Below are positions 26,888-36,439 of a stretch of 48,381 nucleotides of DNA, one piece after another. The notes below the pieces were generated by a model, which ran no database searches, was not told where the DNA came from, and worked only from the letters and a program-made list of their open reading frames with translations. Source of the stretch: an uncultured Eubacteriales bacterium (GTDB taxonomy: Bacteria > Bacillota > Clostridia > Christensenellales > Borkfalkiaceae); the NCBI GenBank assembly GCA_949747905.1, contig CATKEF010000056.1, positions 1 to 48,381 on the forward strand, read 5' to 3'. The position numbers and the translations under genes were made by a program. Numbering within the stretch: the stretch's first letter is position 1; every line of letters starts with the position of its first letter.

Positions 26888-28324
26888 ATGGGGTATAAAA
26901 CCAAAGAATGGCGCAACGCAATGCGCGTGAAAGTAGACTATAATTATATGATGGCAAGGTCTCTCGGGGAAAGGGGAATTAAAGATTCCGAACTCAGAGC
27001 TCTTAAAGGAAAAGCCGAAGAGGCGTTCGAATACGTCGCAGCCAACCGCGGAAAAGACGAACTCTATATGGGGTGGACGGAGCTTCCTTATAATCAGGAC
27101 GAAATAGTCGCCGATATTATTGCGACCGCAAAACAGGTAAGAAAGAAATTCAAGTATTTCGTCGTTCTCGGTATAGGAGGAAGCGCGCTCGGTCCCATTA
27201 TGGCGTTCAACGCGCTCAAACATCTCCACTATAACGAACTTCCGCCCAAAAAGCGCGGCGGTCCCAAATTCTATGTGGAAGATAACGTTGACCCCGTGAG
27301 AATGCAGGCGCTTCTCGACGTCATAGTTCCCGAAGAGACCTGTTTTAACGTAATCTCCAAATCGGGCGCTACGAGCGAGACGATGGCTCAGTTTCTTATA
27401 ATTTCCGATATTTTGGAAAAACGCGGTGTCAACCTTACCGACAATATGATACTGACGACGGACGCGTCGCGCGGAAACCTTATTAAAATCGACGAAAAGT
27501 TCGGCGGAAAGTTCAAAAAGTACGTTCTGCCCGACGGAGTTGGCGGAAGATTTTCCGAGCTTTGCCCCGTAGGGCTTCTTCCCGCGGCGGTACTCGGAAT
27601 CGATATAAAGGGTATGCTTGCGGGAGCGGCTTATATGGACGGACTTTGCTCGAAACCGAGCATATCCAGAAACCCCGCGCTTGCCTGCGCCGCTTTGCAG
27701 TACGTTACGATGTTGCAGGGCAAGAATATAAATGTGCTTATGCCTTATTCGGATAATCTCAAACTTATGGCGGACTGGTACTGTCAGCTTTGGGCGGAAT
27801 CGCTCGGAAAGGCGGTCGACTATGCCGGCAATAAAGTCAATGCGGGTACCACGCCCGTAAAGAGTCTTGGTGTAACCGACCAGCATTCGCAGGTTCAACT
27901 GTATATCGAAGGACCCTACGACAAAGTTATAACGTTTATTTCGGTTGAAAAATACGGTACCGAAATGCCCATAGCTCACGGGCTGGAAGATATTCCCGAC
28001 GTGGGTTTCCTCGGCGGACATACTATGCAGGAGCTTATTCAGGCTGAAAACAAAGCTACGGCTTACGCGCTTATGCGCGCGGGCAGAATGAATTATACAA
28101 TCGTAATGCCCGAAGTAAACGCGTTTACTTTAGGTCAGCTTATGTTCCTTCTGGAAATGCAGACCGCTTATACCGGCGCGCTTCTGAATATCAATACTTT
28201 CAATCAGCCCGGCGTGGAAAACGGCAAAAAGGCGACTTTCGCTTTGCTCGGCAAAAAAGGTTACGAAGCGCAGAAGAAAGAGATGGACGAGGCTCCCGCG
28301 CTCGAAGACAAATACACTGTTTAA
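26888..28324 (+). CDS. pgi: Glucose-6-phosphate isomerase
   Basis: VVLGIGGSALGPIMAFNAL; VISKSGATSETMAQFLI; PVKSLGVTDQHSQVQLYIEGP. Confidence 0.97.
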   Translation: MGYKTKEWRNAMRVKVDYNYMMARSLGERGIKDSELRALKGKAEEAFEYVAANRGKDELYMGWTELPYNQDEIVADIIATAKQVRKKFKYFVVLGIGGSALGPIMAFNALKHLHYNELPPKKRGGPKFYVEDNVDPVRMQALLDVIVPEETCFNVISKSGATSETMAQFLIISDILEKRGVNLTDNMILTTDASRGNLIKIDEKFGGKFKKYVLPDGVGGRFSELCPVGLLPAAVLGIDIKGMLAGAAYMDGLCSKPSISRNPALACAALQYVTMLQGKNINVLMPYSDNLKLMADWYCQLWAESLGKAVDYAGNKVNAGTTPVKSLGVTDQHSQVQLYIEGPYDKVITFISVEKYGTEMPIAHGLEDIPDVGFLGGHTMQELIQAENKATAYALMRAGRMNYTIVMPEVNAFTLGQLMFLLEMQTAYTGALLNINTFNQPGVENGKKATFALLGKKGYEAQKKEMDEAPALEDKYTV

Positions 28325-28332
28325 AAGGTTGG

Positions 28333-28357
28333 CGGCGGACTTTGTCCGTCGCTTTTA
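28333..28357 (+). terminator. Probable terminator hairpin downstream of pgi
   Basis: GCGGCGGACTTTGTCCGTCGC followed by TTTT. Confidence 0.55.
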
Positions 28358-28364
28358 AAATGTT

Positions 28365-29366
28365 ATGGATACCTTAATAATAATTTTAATCGTCGTAATT
28401 TGTACGGTCGTGTTTTTCTGTACCGTGTTTTTCACGCTTGCCTTTGCGTGCGATAAAATCGCATTCGGGAAACGTTGCGACAAAAACCCGCTCTTGAAAT
28501 ATTTTACTGCCGACGATTTTTCTTTGACGAGTGAAAATATCGAACTGAAAAGCGAAAAAAATAAACTGAGAGGCTGTATATACCGCAATGAACTGGTTTC
28601 CGAAAAAAACGGAACGGTGGTTTTCTGTCACGGTATGGGACCGGGACATGTAGCTTATATAAACGAAATAGCGTATTTCTGTAACTGCGGTTACAAAGTG
28701 GTTGCCGTAGATTCCAAAGGCTGTAACCTTTCCGACGGAAAAAATATCGGAGGAATGTACGAGGGTGTCAAAACCGCCGTCGCCGCCGTTGATTATGTCA
28801 AAGCCAAGTTTCCAGAGGATAAACTTTTTCTTGTGGGACATAGTTGGGGTGCATATTCGGCGCTCTGCGCTTCCGCGGAGACTAAGGTTGACAAAGTCGT
28901 TGCGATAAGCGCGCCGTCTACGCCTGCAAAGGTAGTGCTGGACTATATGGCAAAATTAATGCCTAAGATGGTCGCCTCGCTTATTTATCGTTTCCTGTGT
29001 TTGGTTTATGCGTTTAAATTCCGCTGCAAGGGTAACACGGACGCGGCGGAGTGTGCGAAAAAAAACGGAACGCCGACTTTAATAATACACGGTGATAAAG
29101 ACGGTATAGTAGGTAAGGAATCCGCGGCGTTTTATGCGGCGGAAGGAGAAAACATAACCGGATACATCGCCCGGGGAAAAGCGCACAATCCTTATAATAC
29201 CGTAGCGGCGGAAGAAAAACTCGCCGAGCTTATGCAGCATATTTTAGCGGCGGGAAGAATGACGGAAGAGCAGAAGCGTCGGTATTTCGGGGAATTCGAT
29301 TACCGCGCCGCGACGGAAGAGGACGGCGAGGTTATGAGAATTTTGTCGGATTTTTTGGAGCGGTAA
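28365..29366 (+). CDS. Alpha/beta hydrolase, N-terminally membrane anchored
   Basis: N-terminal TM; GTVVFCHGMGPG; VGHSWGAYSA nucleophile elbow; LIIHGDKDGIV. Confidence 0.9.
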   Translation: MDTLIIILIVVICTVVFFCTVFFTLAFACDKIAFGKRCDKNPLLKYFTADDFSLTSENIELKSEKNKLRGCIYRNELVSEKNGTVVFCHGMGPGHVAYINEIAYFCNCGYKVVAVDSKGCNLSDGKNIGGMYEGVKTAVAAVDYVKAKFPEDKLFLVGHSWGAYSALCASAETKVDKVVAISAPSTPAKVVLDYMAKLMPKMVASLIYRFLCLVYAFKFRCKGNTDAAECAKKNGTPTLIIHGDKDGIVGKESAAFYAAEGENITGYIARGKAHNPYNTVAAEEKLAELMQHILAAGRMTEEQKRRYFGEFDYRAATEEDGEVMRILSDFLER

Positions 29367-29388
29367 AATCAAATATAATCAAAAACAA

Positions 29389-29417
29389 TTGACAAGCGAT
29401 TATATTTAATATATAAT
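29389..29417 (+). promoter_or_regulatory. Perfect-consensus sigma-A promoter for the structured RNA
   Basis: TTGACA (29389-29394), 17-nt spacer, TATAAT (29412-29417). Confidence 0.93.
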
Positions 29418-29423
29418 CAAACC

Positions 29424-29676
29424 ATCGCACGGCGCTTTCGGTGTCAATGCAAATATCACGCGGCAAAGCCGCATTATTGATTGAGTTAAAAGCTCAAATT
29501 TTATAAGTTGATTACTTTATAATCAAGCCTTTGAGGCGTCACTTGTGAAACGGTCAATAAGAGTAGTAAAAGTATTTGCTGTATAGACTCTGAAAGATTA
29601 ATTCAAAAAAACGTATTTATATATGCGCAACGGCGCATATTGCGTTGAGACGACCATCAGAGGGTCGTCTTTTTTA
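29424..29676 (+). ncRNA. Structured noncoding RNA or leader, about 250 nt (possible raiA-motif-like RNA, unverified)
   Basis: Serial hairpins: GGCGC/GTGTC (29431-29445), GCGGC-AAA-GCCGC (29460-29472), TTGAG/CTCAA (29481-29497), TTGATTA/TAATCAA (29508-29526), GCCT-TTG-AGGC (29527-29537), AGAGT/ACTCT (29550-29591), ATATGCGC/GCGCATAT (29621-29640), terminator 29648-29675; no plausible ORF. Confidence 0.8.
29648..29675 (+). terminator. Intrinsic terminator of the structured RNA, just upstream of the speA ribosome-binding site
   Basis: AGACGACC-ATCAGAG-GGTCGTCT followed by TTTTT. Confidence 0.9.
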
Positions 29677-29692
29677 CTTCGGAGGGTTCGGT

Positions 29693-31138
29693 ATGTACGA
29701 ACGGCAGAAACGCGCGCCGCTGTACGAAGCGCTTGAAAGTTTCAGAAAAAAAAGAATTGTTCCGTTCGACGTGCCCGGACACAAACGCGGCAGGGGTAAT
29801 CCCGAACTCGTCGAATTACTTGGCGACAAATGCGTGGGGCTTGACGTGAATTCCATGAAGCCGCTTGACGATTTGTGTCATCCGTCGTCGGTTATAAGAG
29901 AGGCGGAAGCGCTTGCCGCAGAGGCGTTCGGCGCATCACATTCGTTTTTTATGGTCGGCGGTACCACGTCTGCCGTTCAGAGCATGATTTTATCCAACTG
30001 TAAAGAGGGGGATAAAATTATCATGCCTCGCAACGTTCACAAGAGCGTTATAAACGCGCTTATTTTATGCGGTGCTATTCCCGTATACGTAAATCCCGAA
30101 ACGGATAAAAAGCTCGGTATTTCTCTCGGAATGGAACCGAAAAAGGTTGAGGAAGCCATTTTAGACAACCCCGACGCGGTAGCGGTGCTAGTCAATAATC
30201 CGACTTATTACGGAATATGTTCCGATATAAGGACAATAGTAAAACTTGCTCATTCGCACGGCATGAAAGTTCTCGCCGACGAAGCTCACGGCACGCATTT
30301 TTCATTTAACGACGATTTGCCCGTTTCCGCAATGGCGGCGGGAGCCGATATGTCCGCGGTCTCAATGCATAAGTCGGGGGGAAGTCTTACCCAGAGTTCC
30401 ATACTTCTTTTGGGAGAGAGCATGAACGCGGACCATGTGAGGCAGATTATCAATCTGACTCAGACGACAAGCGCTTCATATCTTTTAATGGCGAGCTTGG
30501 ATATTTCCCGCAGAAATCTTGCGCTCAACGGCGAAAAGTTCTTTAAAAAGGTAATGGCGCTTGCAAGTTACGCCCGCGACGAAATAAACGGCATAGGCGA
30601 TTATTACGCTTACGGCAAGGAGCTTATAAACGGCACGTCCGTTTATGATTTCGACGTGACGAAACTGGCTGTCTATACGAGAGATTTGGGACTTGCGGGA
30701 ATCGAGGTTTACGATATACTCCGCGACGAGTACGACATACAGATAGAGTTCGGCGATATATCGAACATTCTTGCCTACATTTCCATAGGCGACAGACCGC
30801 AGGATATAGAGCGGCTTGTCGGCGCTTTGGACGATATGCGCAGACTTTACAAGAGAGATAAAGCCGGTATGCTTTCGGCGGAATATATCACTCCGAAAGT
30901 GGCGGTGCCTCCGAGAAAAGCGTTTTATTCGGAAAAGGTTTCGCTTCCGCTTAAAGAGGCGGAGGGAAAAATATGCACGGAATTCGTAATGTGTTATCCC
31001 CCGGGAATTCCCATTCTCGCTCCGGGCGAACTCATCACAAAAGACGTGATAGAATATATAGTTTATGCAAAAGCCAAAGGCTGTTCGATGCAGGGTACCG
31101 AGGACTTCGAGGTCAATAACCTCAATGTTTTAAAATAG
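29693..31138 (+). CDS. speA: Orn/Lys/Arg decarboxylase, predicted arginine decarboxylase
   Basis: PFDVPGHKRGRGNPEL; FMVGGTTSAVQSMI; AVSMHKSGGSLTQSS (PLP Lys); GGAGG 7 nt upstream of ATG 29693. The track start (29645 TTG) would lie in the terminator. Arg specificity inferred from aguA/aguB. Confidence 0.92.
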   Translation: MYERQKRAPLYEALESFRKKRIVPFDVPGHKRGRGNPELVELLGDKCVGLDVNSMKPLDDLCHPSSVIREAEALAAEAFGASHSFFMVGGTTSAVQSMILSNCKEGDKIIMPRNVHKSVINALILCGAIPVYVNPETDKKLGISLGMEPKKVEEAILDNPDAVAVLVNNPTYYGICSDIRTIVKLAHSHGMKVLADEAHGTHFSFNDDLPVSAMAAGADMSAVSMHKSGGSLTQSSILLLGESMNADHVRQIINLTQTTSASYLLMASLDISRRNLALNGEKFFKKVMALASYARDEINGIGDYYAYGKELINGTSVYDFDVTKLAVYTRDLGLAGIEVYDILRDEYDIQIEFGDISNILAYISIGDRPQDIERLVGALDDMRRLYKRDKAGMLSAEYITPKVAVPPRKAFYSEKVSLPLKEAEGKICTEFVMCYPPGIPILAPGELITKDVIEYIVYAKAKGCSMQGTEDFEVNNLNVLK

Positions 31139-31185
31139 GTTCGCCCGAATCGAAAGCTCTGACATTCATATCGGGAGAAAAAATT

Positions 31186-32046
31186 ATGGAAATGTGGTTT
31201 TCGGATATCCATACGCCGAACATCAAACTTAATATAAGGGTCAAAAAACAGCTGTTTTCGGAAAAAAGCGATATACAGCAGGTAGACGTTTTCGACAGCG
31301 AGGACTTAGGTAAATTCATAAGTCTTGACGGAGAAGTCGTGTTTTCCGAGAAGGACGAGTTCATTTACGACGAAATGGTAGCGCATGTACCTATGGCGGT
31401 TCACCCCAAAGTCAGAAACGTGCTTGTCATAGGCGGCGGCGACGGCGGAGTTGCAAAGGAACTTTGCCGCTATTCCGAAATCGAGCGGATAGACGTGGTG
31501 GAAGAGGATGAAATGTTCGTATACGTTTCCAAAAAATTCTTCCCCGAAACTGCCGAGGGGCTTAACGATAAGCGCGTAAACCTCTATATTCAGGACGGTC
31601 TGAAATTCATTCGCGGTAAAGTGGGCGAATACGACCTTATCATCAACGATTCAACCGACCCGTTCGGTCCCACCGAGGGGCTTTTTACGAAAGAGTTTTA
31701 CGGGAGCTGCTATAAAGCGCTCAACGATACCGGAATAATGGTGTATCAGCACGGCAGCCCGTTCTATGACGAGGACGAAGCGGAATGCAAAAAGATGCAT
31801 CAGAAAGTTTATCAGTGCTTTCCCGTTTCCAAAGTGTATCAGGCGCATATCCCGACATGTTCTTCGGGTTACTGGCTCTTCGGTTTCGCAAGCAAAAAAT
31901 ATCATCCTCTGCGCGATTTCAAGCCGGATAAATGGAATGCGAGGGGCATAGAAACGGAATATTATACAACCAATCTTCATATGGGCGCATTCGGGTTGCC
32001 GAAGTACGTCGAGGAACTGTTAAAGGAGGTCGAAGAACAGAAATGA
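31186..32046 (+). CDS. speE: Spermidine synthase family aminopropyltransferase
   Basis: VLVIGGGDGGVAKELCRY; VVEEDEMFVYVSKKF; DLIINDSTDPFGPTEGLFTKEFY. Confidence 0.94.
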   Translation: MEMWFSDIHTPNIKLNIRVKKQLFSEKSDIQQVDVFDSEDLGKFISLDGEVVFSEKDEFIYDEMVAHVPMAVHPKVRNVLVIGGGDGGVAKELCRYSEIERIDVVEEDEMFVYVSKKFFPETAEGLNDKRVNLYIQDGLKFIRGKVGEYDLIINDSTDPFGPTEGLFTKEFYGSCYKALNDTGIMVYQHGSPFYDEDEAECKKMHQKVYQCFPVSKVYQAHIPTCSSGYWLFGFASKKYHPLRDFKPDKWNARGIETEYYTTNLHMGAFGLPKYVEELLKEVEEQK

Positions 32047-33299
32047 AACTTTTGGTTATAGGTTGCGGCGGCGTGGCACAGGTTGCGATAAAGAAGTGTT
32101 GTCAGGTTGACGAGACATTTTCGGAAATTCTGATTGCAAGCCGCACCGTTAAAAAATGCGAGGATTTAATTGCAAAAATAAAGGATAAGACGGCGGCTTC
32201 GCTTTCCGCGGCAAAGGTCAATGCCGACAATAAAGAAGAGTTAGTCGCTCTTATCGATTCGTTTAAACCTGCGGCAGTTCTCAATGTGGCGCTTCCTTAT
32301 CAGGATTTGACTATTATGGACGCATGCCTCGAATGCGGAGTGCATTACATCGATACTGCAAATTACGAGTGCGAAGATACCGAAAATCCCGAGTGGAGAA
32401 AAATCTACGAAAAACGAGTAAAGGAAAAGGGATTTACGGCTTATTTCGACTATTCCTGGCAATGGGCGTACAACGATAAATTCAAAAAAGCGGGCTTATG
32501 CGCTCTTCTCGGGACCGGATTCGACCCCGGGGTTACGCAGGTTTTCTGCGCGTATGCACAGAAACATTATTTCGATACAATTGAAACTATTGACATCCTC
32601 GACTGTAACGGCGGTGACCACGGGTATCCTTTCGCAACCAATTTCAATCCCGAAATCAATTTACGAGAAGTGTCCGCCAACGGTTCTTACTGGGAAAACG
32701 GAAAATGGATTGAAACTAAGCCGCTTGAAATCAAGCGTGAATACGATTTCGACGGCGTGGGCAAAAAAGATATGTATCTCCTTCATCACGAAGAGATAGA
32801 AAGTCTCGCAAAAAATATCAAGGGAGTAAAGCGCATACGCTTTTTTATGACTTTCGGTCAAAGCTACATTCAGCATATGAACTGCCTTGGAAACGTGGGG
32901 ATGCTCTCCACCGCGCCCGTAGAATTCGAGGGTAAAGAGATTGTGCCCATTCAGTTTTTGAAAGCGCTTTTGCCCGACCCCGCAACTTTGGGCGCGAGAA
33001 CAAAGGGTAAAACCAATATAGGCTGTATTTTTACGGGCTATAAAGACGGTAAAAAGAAAACTTTGTATATTTACAATATCTGCGACCATCAGGAATGTTA
33101 CAGGGAAGTCGGCTCGCAAGCCATTTCATATACTACCGGCGTACCCGCTATGATTGGCGCTATGTTGGTTGTAAAGGGCATATGGAATAAAGCGGGCGTA
33201 TATAACTGCGAAGAGTTTGACCCCGACCCTTATATGGAAGCGTTGAATAAGTACGGATTGCCCTGGGTAGCGGTTGAAAACCCCGTGCTTGTGGACTGA
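32043..33299 (+). CDS. Carboxy(nor)spermidine dehydrogenase (saccharopine dehydrogenase-like)
   Basis: MKLLVIGCGGVAQVAIKKC; ALLGTGFDPGVTQVFCAYA; next to nspC; start overlaps speE stop (ATGA). Confidence 0.92.
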   Translation: MKLLVIGCGGVAQVAIKKCCQVDETFSEILIASRTVKKCEDLIAKIKDKTAASLSAAKVNADNKEELVALIDSFKPAAVLNVALPYQDLTIMDACLECGVHYIDTANYECEDTENPEWRKIYEKRVKEKGFTAYFDYSWQWAYNDKFKKAGLCALLGTGFDPGVTQVFCAYAQKHYFDTIETIDILDCNGGDHGYPFATNFNPEINLREVSANGSYWENGKWIETKPLEIKREYDFDGVGKKDMYLLHHEEIESLAKNIKGVKRIRFFMTFGQSYIQHMNCLGNVGMLSTAPVEFEGKEIVPIQFLKALLPDPATLGARTKGKTNIGCIFTGYKDGKKKTLYIYNICDHQECYREVGSQAISYTTGVPAMIGAMLVVKGIWNKAGVYNCEEFDPDPYMEALNKYGLPWVAVENPVLVD

Positions 33300-33375
33300 T
33301 TTTTAATTCCGAGCGCCCTTGTGACTATGTCATTCCGAGCGTAGCGAGGAATCCGAAAAATAATCTGATAAATTT

Positions 33376-34488
33376 ATGAATTTTTCCCGATTGCCCACTC
33401 CTTGTTATGTAATCGACGAAGAGAGGCTTAAAAAAAATCTTGAAATTCTTAACGGCGTGCAAAAGCGTACCGGATGTAAAATTCTTCTTGCGCAGAAGGC
33501 GTTTTCCTGTTACGCTTTTTATCCGCTTATTTCGGAGTATCTCGGCGGAACAACGTCAAGCGGGCTTTACGAGGCAAAACTCGCGCACGAGGAAATGAAA
33601 GGCGAAAATCACGTTTTTTGTCCCGCCTATTCGGACGGCGATTTTGAAGAAATCGCCGAAATATGCGACCACATAGTCTTTAACTCGGTTGCGCAGTTCA
33701 AAAAATTCTCTCCGCGTGCAAAAAAGGCGAGCATAGGTTTGCGTATCAATCCCGAATACTCCACGCAGAACGGCGGAATATACGACCCTTGCGCGGAATT
33801 TTCGCGACTGGGCGTAACGGAGAAAAATTTCGACGCAAGCATACTTGGCGGACTGGACGGATTTCATATCCATACGCTCTGCGAGCAGGGCGCGGAAGAC
33901 CTCGCGGCGACAGTCGCGGCGTTTGAAAACAAGTTCGGCAAGTATTTCGGAAAACTGAAATGGCTCAATCTCGGCGGAGGTCACCATATAACCAAAGAGG
34001 GCTATAACATTCCTTTGTTGGAGCGCGAAATACTCCGTCTTTCCGATAAATACGGGGTACAGATATATTTGGAGCCAGGAGAAGCGGTTGCGCTCGACGC
34101 GGGTTATCTGTATACAAAGGTACTTGAAATTGTAGAAAACGGTATTAGAATCGCCATTTTGGACAGCTCTGCCGAGTGCCATATGCCGGATGTTTTGGAA
34201 ATGCCTTATCGTCCGCCGCTTAAAGACAGCGGTAAAGCGGGTGAAAAAAAGTTCACTTACCGACTTTCTTCCGTGACTTGTCTTGCGGGTGACGTAATAG
34301 GTGATTATTCTTTTGACGAAAAGCTCGAAGAGGGCGATATATTGACGTTTGGAGATATGGCAATATATACAATGGTGAAAAACAATACATTCAACGGAAT
34401 GCCTTTACCCGCTATCGTGAGAAAGCGCGGCAACGATTTCGATATAATTAAACAATTCGGTTACGCCGATTTTAAGAGTAGATTATGA
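33376..34488 (+). CDS. nspC: Carboxynorspermidine decarboxylase
   Basis: LPTPCYVIDEERLKKNLEIL; ILLAQKAFSCYAFYPLI; GGTTSSGLYEAKLAHEE; LEPGEAVALDAGYL. Confidence 0.95.
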   Translation: MNFSRLPTPCYVIDEERLKKNLEILNGVQKRTGCKILLAQKAFSCYAFYPLISEYLGGTTSSGLYEAKLAHEEMKGENHVFCPAYSDGDFEEIAEICDHIVFNSVAQFKKFSPRAKKASIGLRINPEYSTQNGGIYDPCAEFSRLGVTEKNFDASILGGLDGFHIHTLCEQGAEDLAATVAAFENKFGKYFGKLKWLNLGGGHHITKEGYNIPLLEREILRLSDKYGVQIYLEPGEAVALDAGYLYTKVLEIVENGIRIAILDSSAECHMPDVLEMPYRPPLKDSGKAGEKKFTYRLSSVTCLAGDVIGDYSFDEKLEEGDILTFGDMAIYTMVKNNTFNGMPLPAIVRKRGNDFDIIKQFGYADFKSRL

Positions 34489-35570
34489 CGACGCCTGAAA
34501 GAGACGGATTTTATATGCCGGCAGAATTTGAGCCGCATAGGGCAACCGTGATGATTTGGTGCGAGCGCGGCGGAAGCTGGACTTACGGCGCGAAATACGC
34601 GCGACCCGTGTTTGCGGAATTGATACGCGTAGTAGCCGAAGGAGAGAAAGTATACGTTGCCGTATCCGAAAATAGTCACACAAGCGCGGAAAAATATCTT
34701 TCGGAGCTTATCTATAAGGGCGCGGTTGAGCTTATTTCAATAGAAACCAACGATTGTTGGGCAAGAGATATGGCGCCTACGTTTGTTACGGACAAAAGTG
34801 CGGTGCGCGGTGTCGATTGGAGTTTTAACGCCTGGGGCGGTGAATACGACGGGCTTTATGCAGACTATGCAGATGATGACGCATTCGCAGCGGAATTTTG
34901 CCGAAGAAAAGGTTACGTTTGTTATAATGCTCATCCTTTCGTACTTGAAGGCGGTTCCGTTCATTCCAACGGCAAAGGTACTTTGATAACTACCGAAGAG
35001 TGTTTGCTGAGCAAGGGGCGCAATCCCTCGCTTTCCAAAGAAGAAATAGAAAAAAAGCTGAAAGAATATCTCGGCGCAGACCGAGTTATATGGTTGCCGT
35101 ACGGAGTATGCGGTGACGAAACCAACGGGCACGTCGATAATATCTGCGCTTTTACGGATGAAAACACAGTCGTGCTCGGCTGGACGGACAAAGAGGGAGA
35201 ACAGAACAGACGCTGTAAAGAGAATCTTGAAGTTCTTCGGAATGCGGGACTTAAAGTCGTCAAAATTCCGTTTCCGGAAAAACCCGTCACTATTACCGAA
35301 TTCGACGTGCGGGGTTTTGTATTCGAGGATGGGGAAGCGGAGCGCGAAGCGGGAGAAGTTCTCGCGGCGTCTTACGTCAATTTTTATGTTTGTAACGCTG
35401 CGGTACTCGTTCCCGTATTCGAAGATAAAAACGATAAAGTCGCCGTCGAAATTTTAAAAACGCTTTTCCCCGACAGAAAAGTCGTACCCGTTTTTGCGCG
35501 CGAGCTTATCGTCGGCGGCGGGAATATACATTGCCTTACCCAACAGATTCCCGAGGGAAAATTATTATGA
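34485..35570 (+). CDS. aguA: Agmatine deiminase
   Basis: GFYMPAEFEPHRATVMIWCERGGSW; NDCWARDMAPTFV; GGNIHCLTQQIP (catalytic Cys). Confidence 0.97.
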   Translation: MTTPERDGFYMPAEFEPHRATVMIWCERGGSWTYGAKYARPVFAELIRVVAEGEKVYVAVSENSHTSAEKYLSELIYKGAVELISIETNDCWARDMAPTFVTDKSAVRGVDWSFNAWGGEYDGLYADYADDDAFAAEFCRRKGYVCYNAHPFVLEGGSVHSNGKGTLITTEECLLSKGRNPSLSKEEIEKKLKEYLGADRVIWLPYGVCGDETNGHVDNICAFTDENTVVLGWTDKEGEQNRRCKENLEVLRNAGLKVVKIPFPEKPVTITEFDVRGFVFEDGEAEREAGEVLAASYVNFYVCNAAVLVPVFEDKNDKVAVEILKTLFPDRKVVPVFARELIVGGGNIHCLTQQIPEGKLL

Positions 35571-36439
35571 GAAAAATTAAAATAGCCTGCGTTCAGATGC
35601 AATGTTCGGTCGAGCGCGAAAAAAACATAATAAAAGCAGTCGAATTTGTAAAAAAAGCCGCGAAAGAGGGCGCCGATATCATTTTATTGCCCGAACTATT
35701 CGAACGCCCGTACTTCTGTCAGGAACGGAGATATGATTTTTACAGTTACGCCGAGGAGACGGAAAAAAATGCGGCGATAGCGGCTCTTATACCACTTTCG
35801 AAGGAACTCAACGTGGTTATACCCGTTAGTTTTTTCGAAAAGAGCGGCAACGTTCTTTTTAATTCGATAGCCGTTCTCGACTGCGGAAAGAATCTCGGCG
35901 TTTACAGAAAAACGCATATACCAGACGACCATTATTATCAGGAAAAATTTTATTTTACTCCAGGTAATTCCGGTTTTAAGACTTTTGTGACGACTTTCGG
36001 CGTTTTGGGAATCGGCATTTGCTGGGACCAGTGGTTTCCCGAGACAGCACGTTGTCTTGCTTTGAACGGGGCGGAACTGATAATGTATCCTACCGCAATC
36101 GGCAGCGAACCTGTACTCGGAACGGACAGCGCGGGGCATTGGCGGCGCGTAATGCAAGGGCATTCCGCGGCAAATCTTGTGCCTGTGGCTGCGGCAAACA
36201 GGATAGGTACCGAACTCGTCACTCCGTGTGAGGAAAACGGCGGACAGAGTTCTTCGCTGACGTTTTACGGCAGTTCCTTTATTACCGACAATACCGGCGA
36301 AATTACTGCCGAAGCCGGAAGAGAAGAGGAAAAGATTATCTTTTCGGAATTCGATTTGGACGCTTACGCGAGCGCGCGTATGGAATGGGGACTGTTCCGC
36401 GACAGACGTCCCGAAGCATACAAAGACATAGTAAAGTAA
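35567..36439 (+). CDS. aguB: N-carbamoylputrescine amidase
   Basis: IILLPELFERPYFCQ; YRKTHIPDDHYYQEKFYFTPG; GIGICWDQWFPETAR (Glu-Lys-Cys triad). Start adjusted to 35567. Confidence 0.96.
   Translation: MRKIKIACVQMQCSVEREKNIIKAVEFVKKAAKEGADIILLPELFERPYFCQERRYDFYSYAEETEKNAAIAALIPLSKELNVVIPVSFFEKSGNVLFNSIAVLDCGKNLGVYRKTHIPDDHYYQEKFYFTPGNSGFKTFVTTFGVLGIGICWDQWFPETARCLALNGAELIMYPTAIGSEPVLGTDSAGHWRRVMQGHSAANLVPVAAANRIGTELVTPCEENGGQSSSLTFYGSSFITDNTGEITAEAGREEEKIIFSEFDLDAYASARMEWGLFRDRRPEAYKDIVK

Noticed and set aside
26843-28021. 392-aa minus-strand ORF antisense to pgi
   Set aside because: Low-complexity mirror translation of a highly conserved plus-strand gene; no family motifs or ribosome-binding site.
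29424-29676. T-box or lysine riboswitch identity for the structured RNA
   Set aside because: No T-box sequence (AGGGUGGNACCGCG-like) and no lysine-riboswitch core could be recognised.
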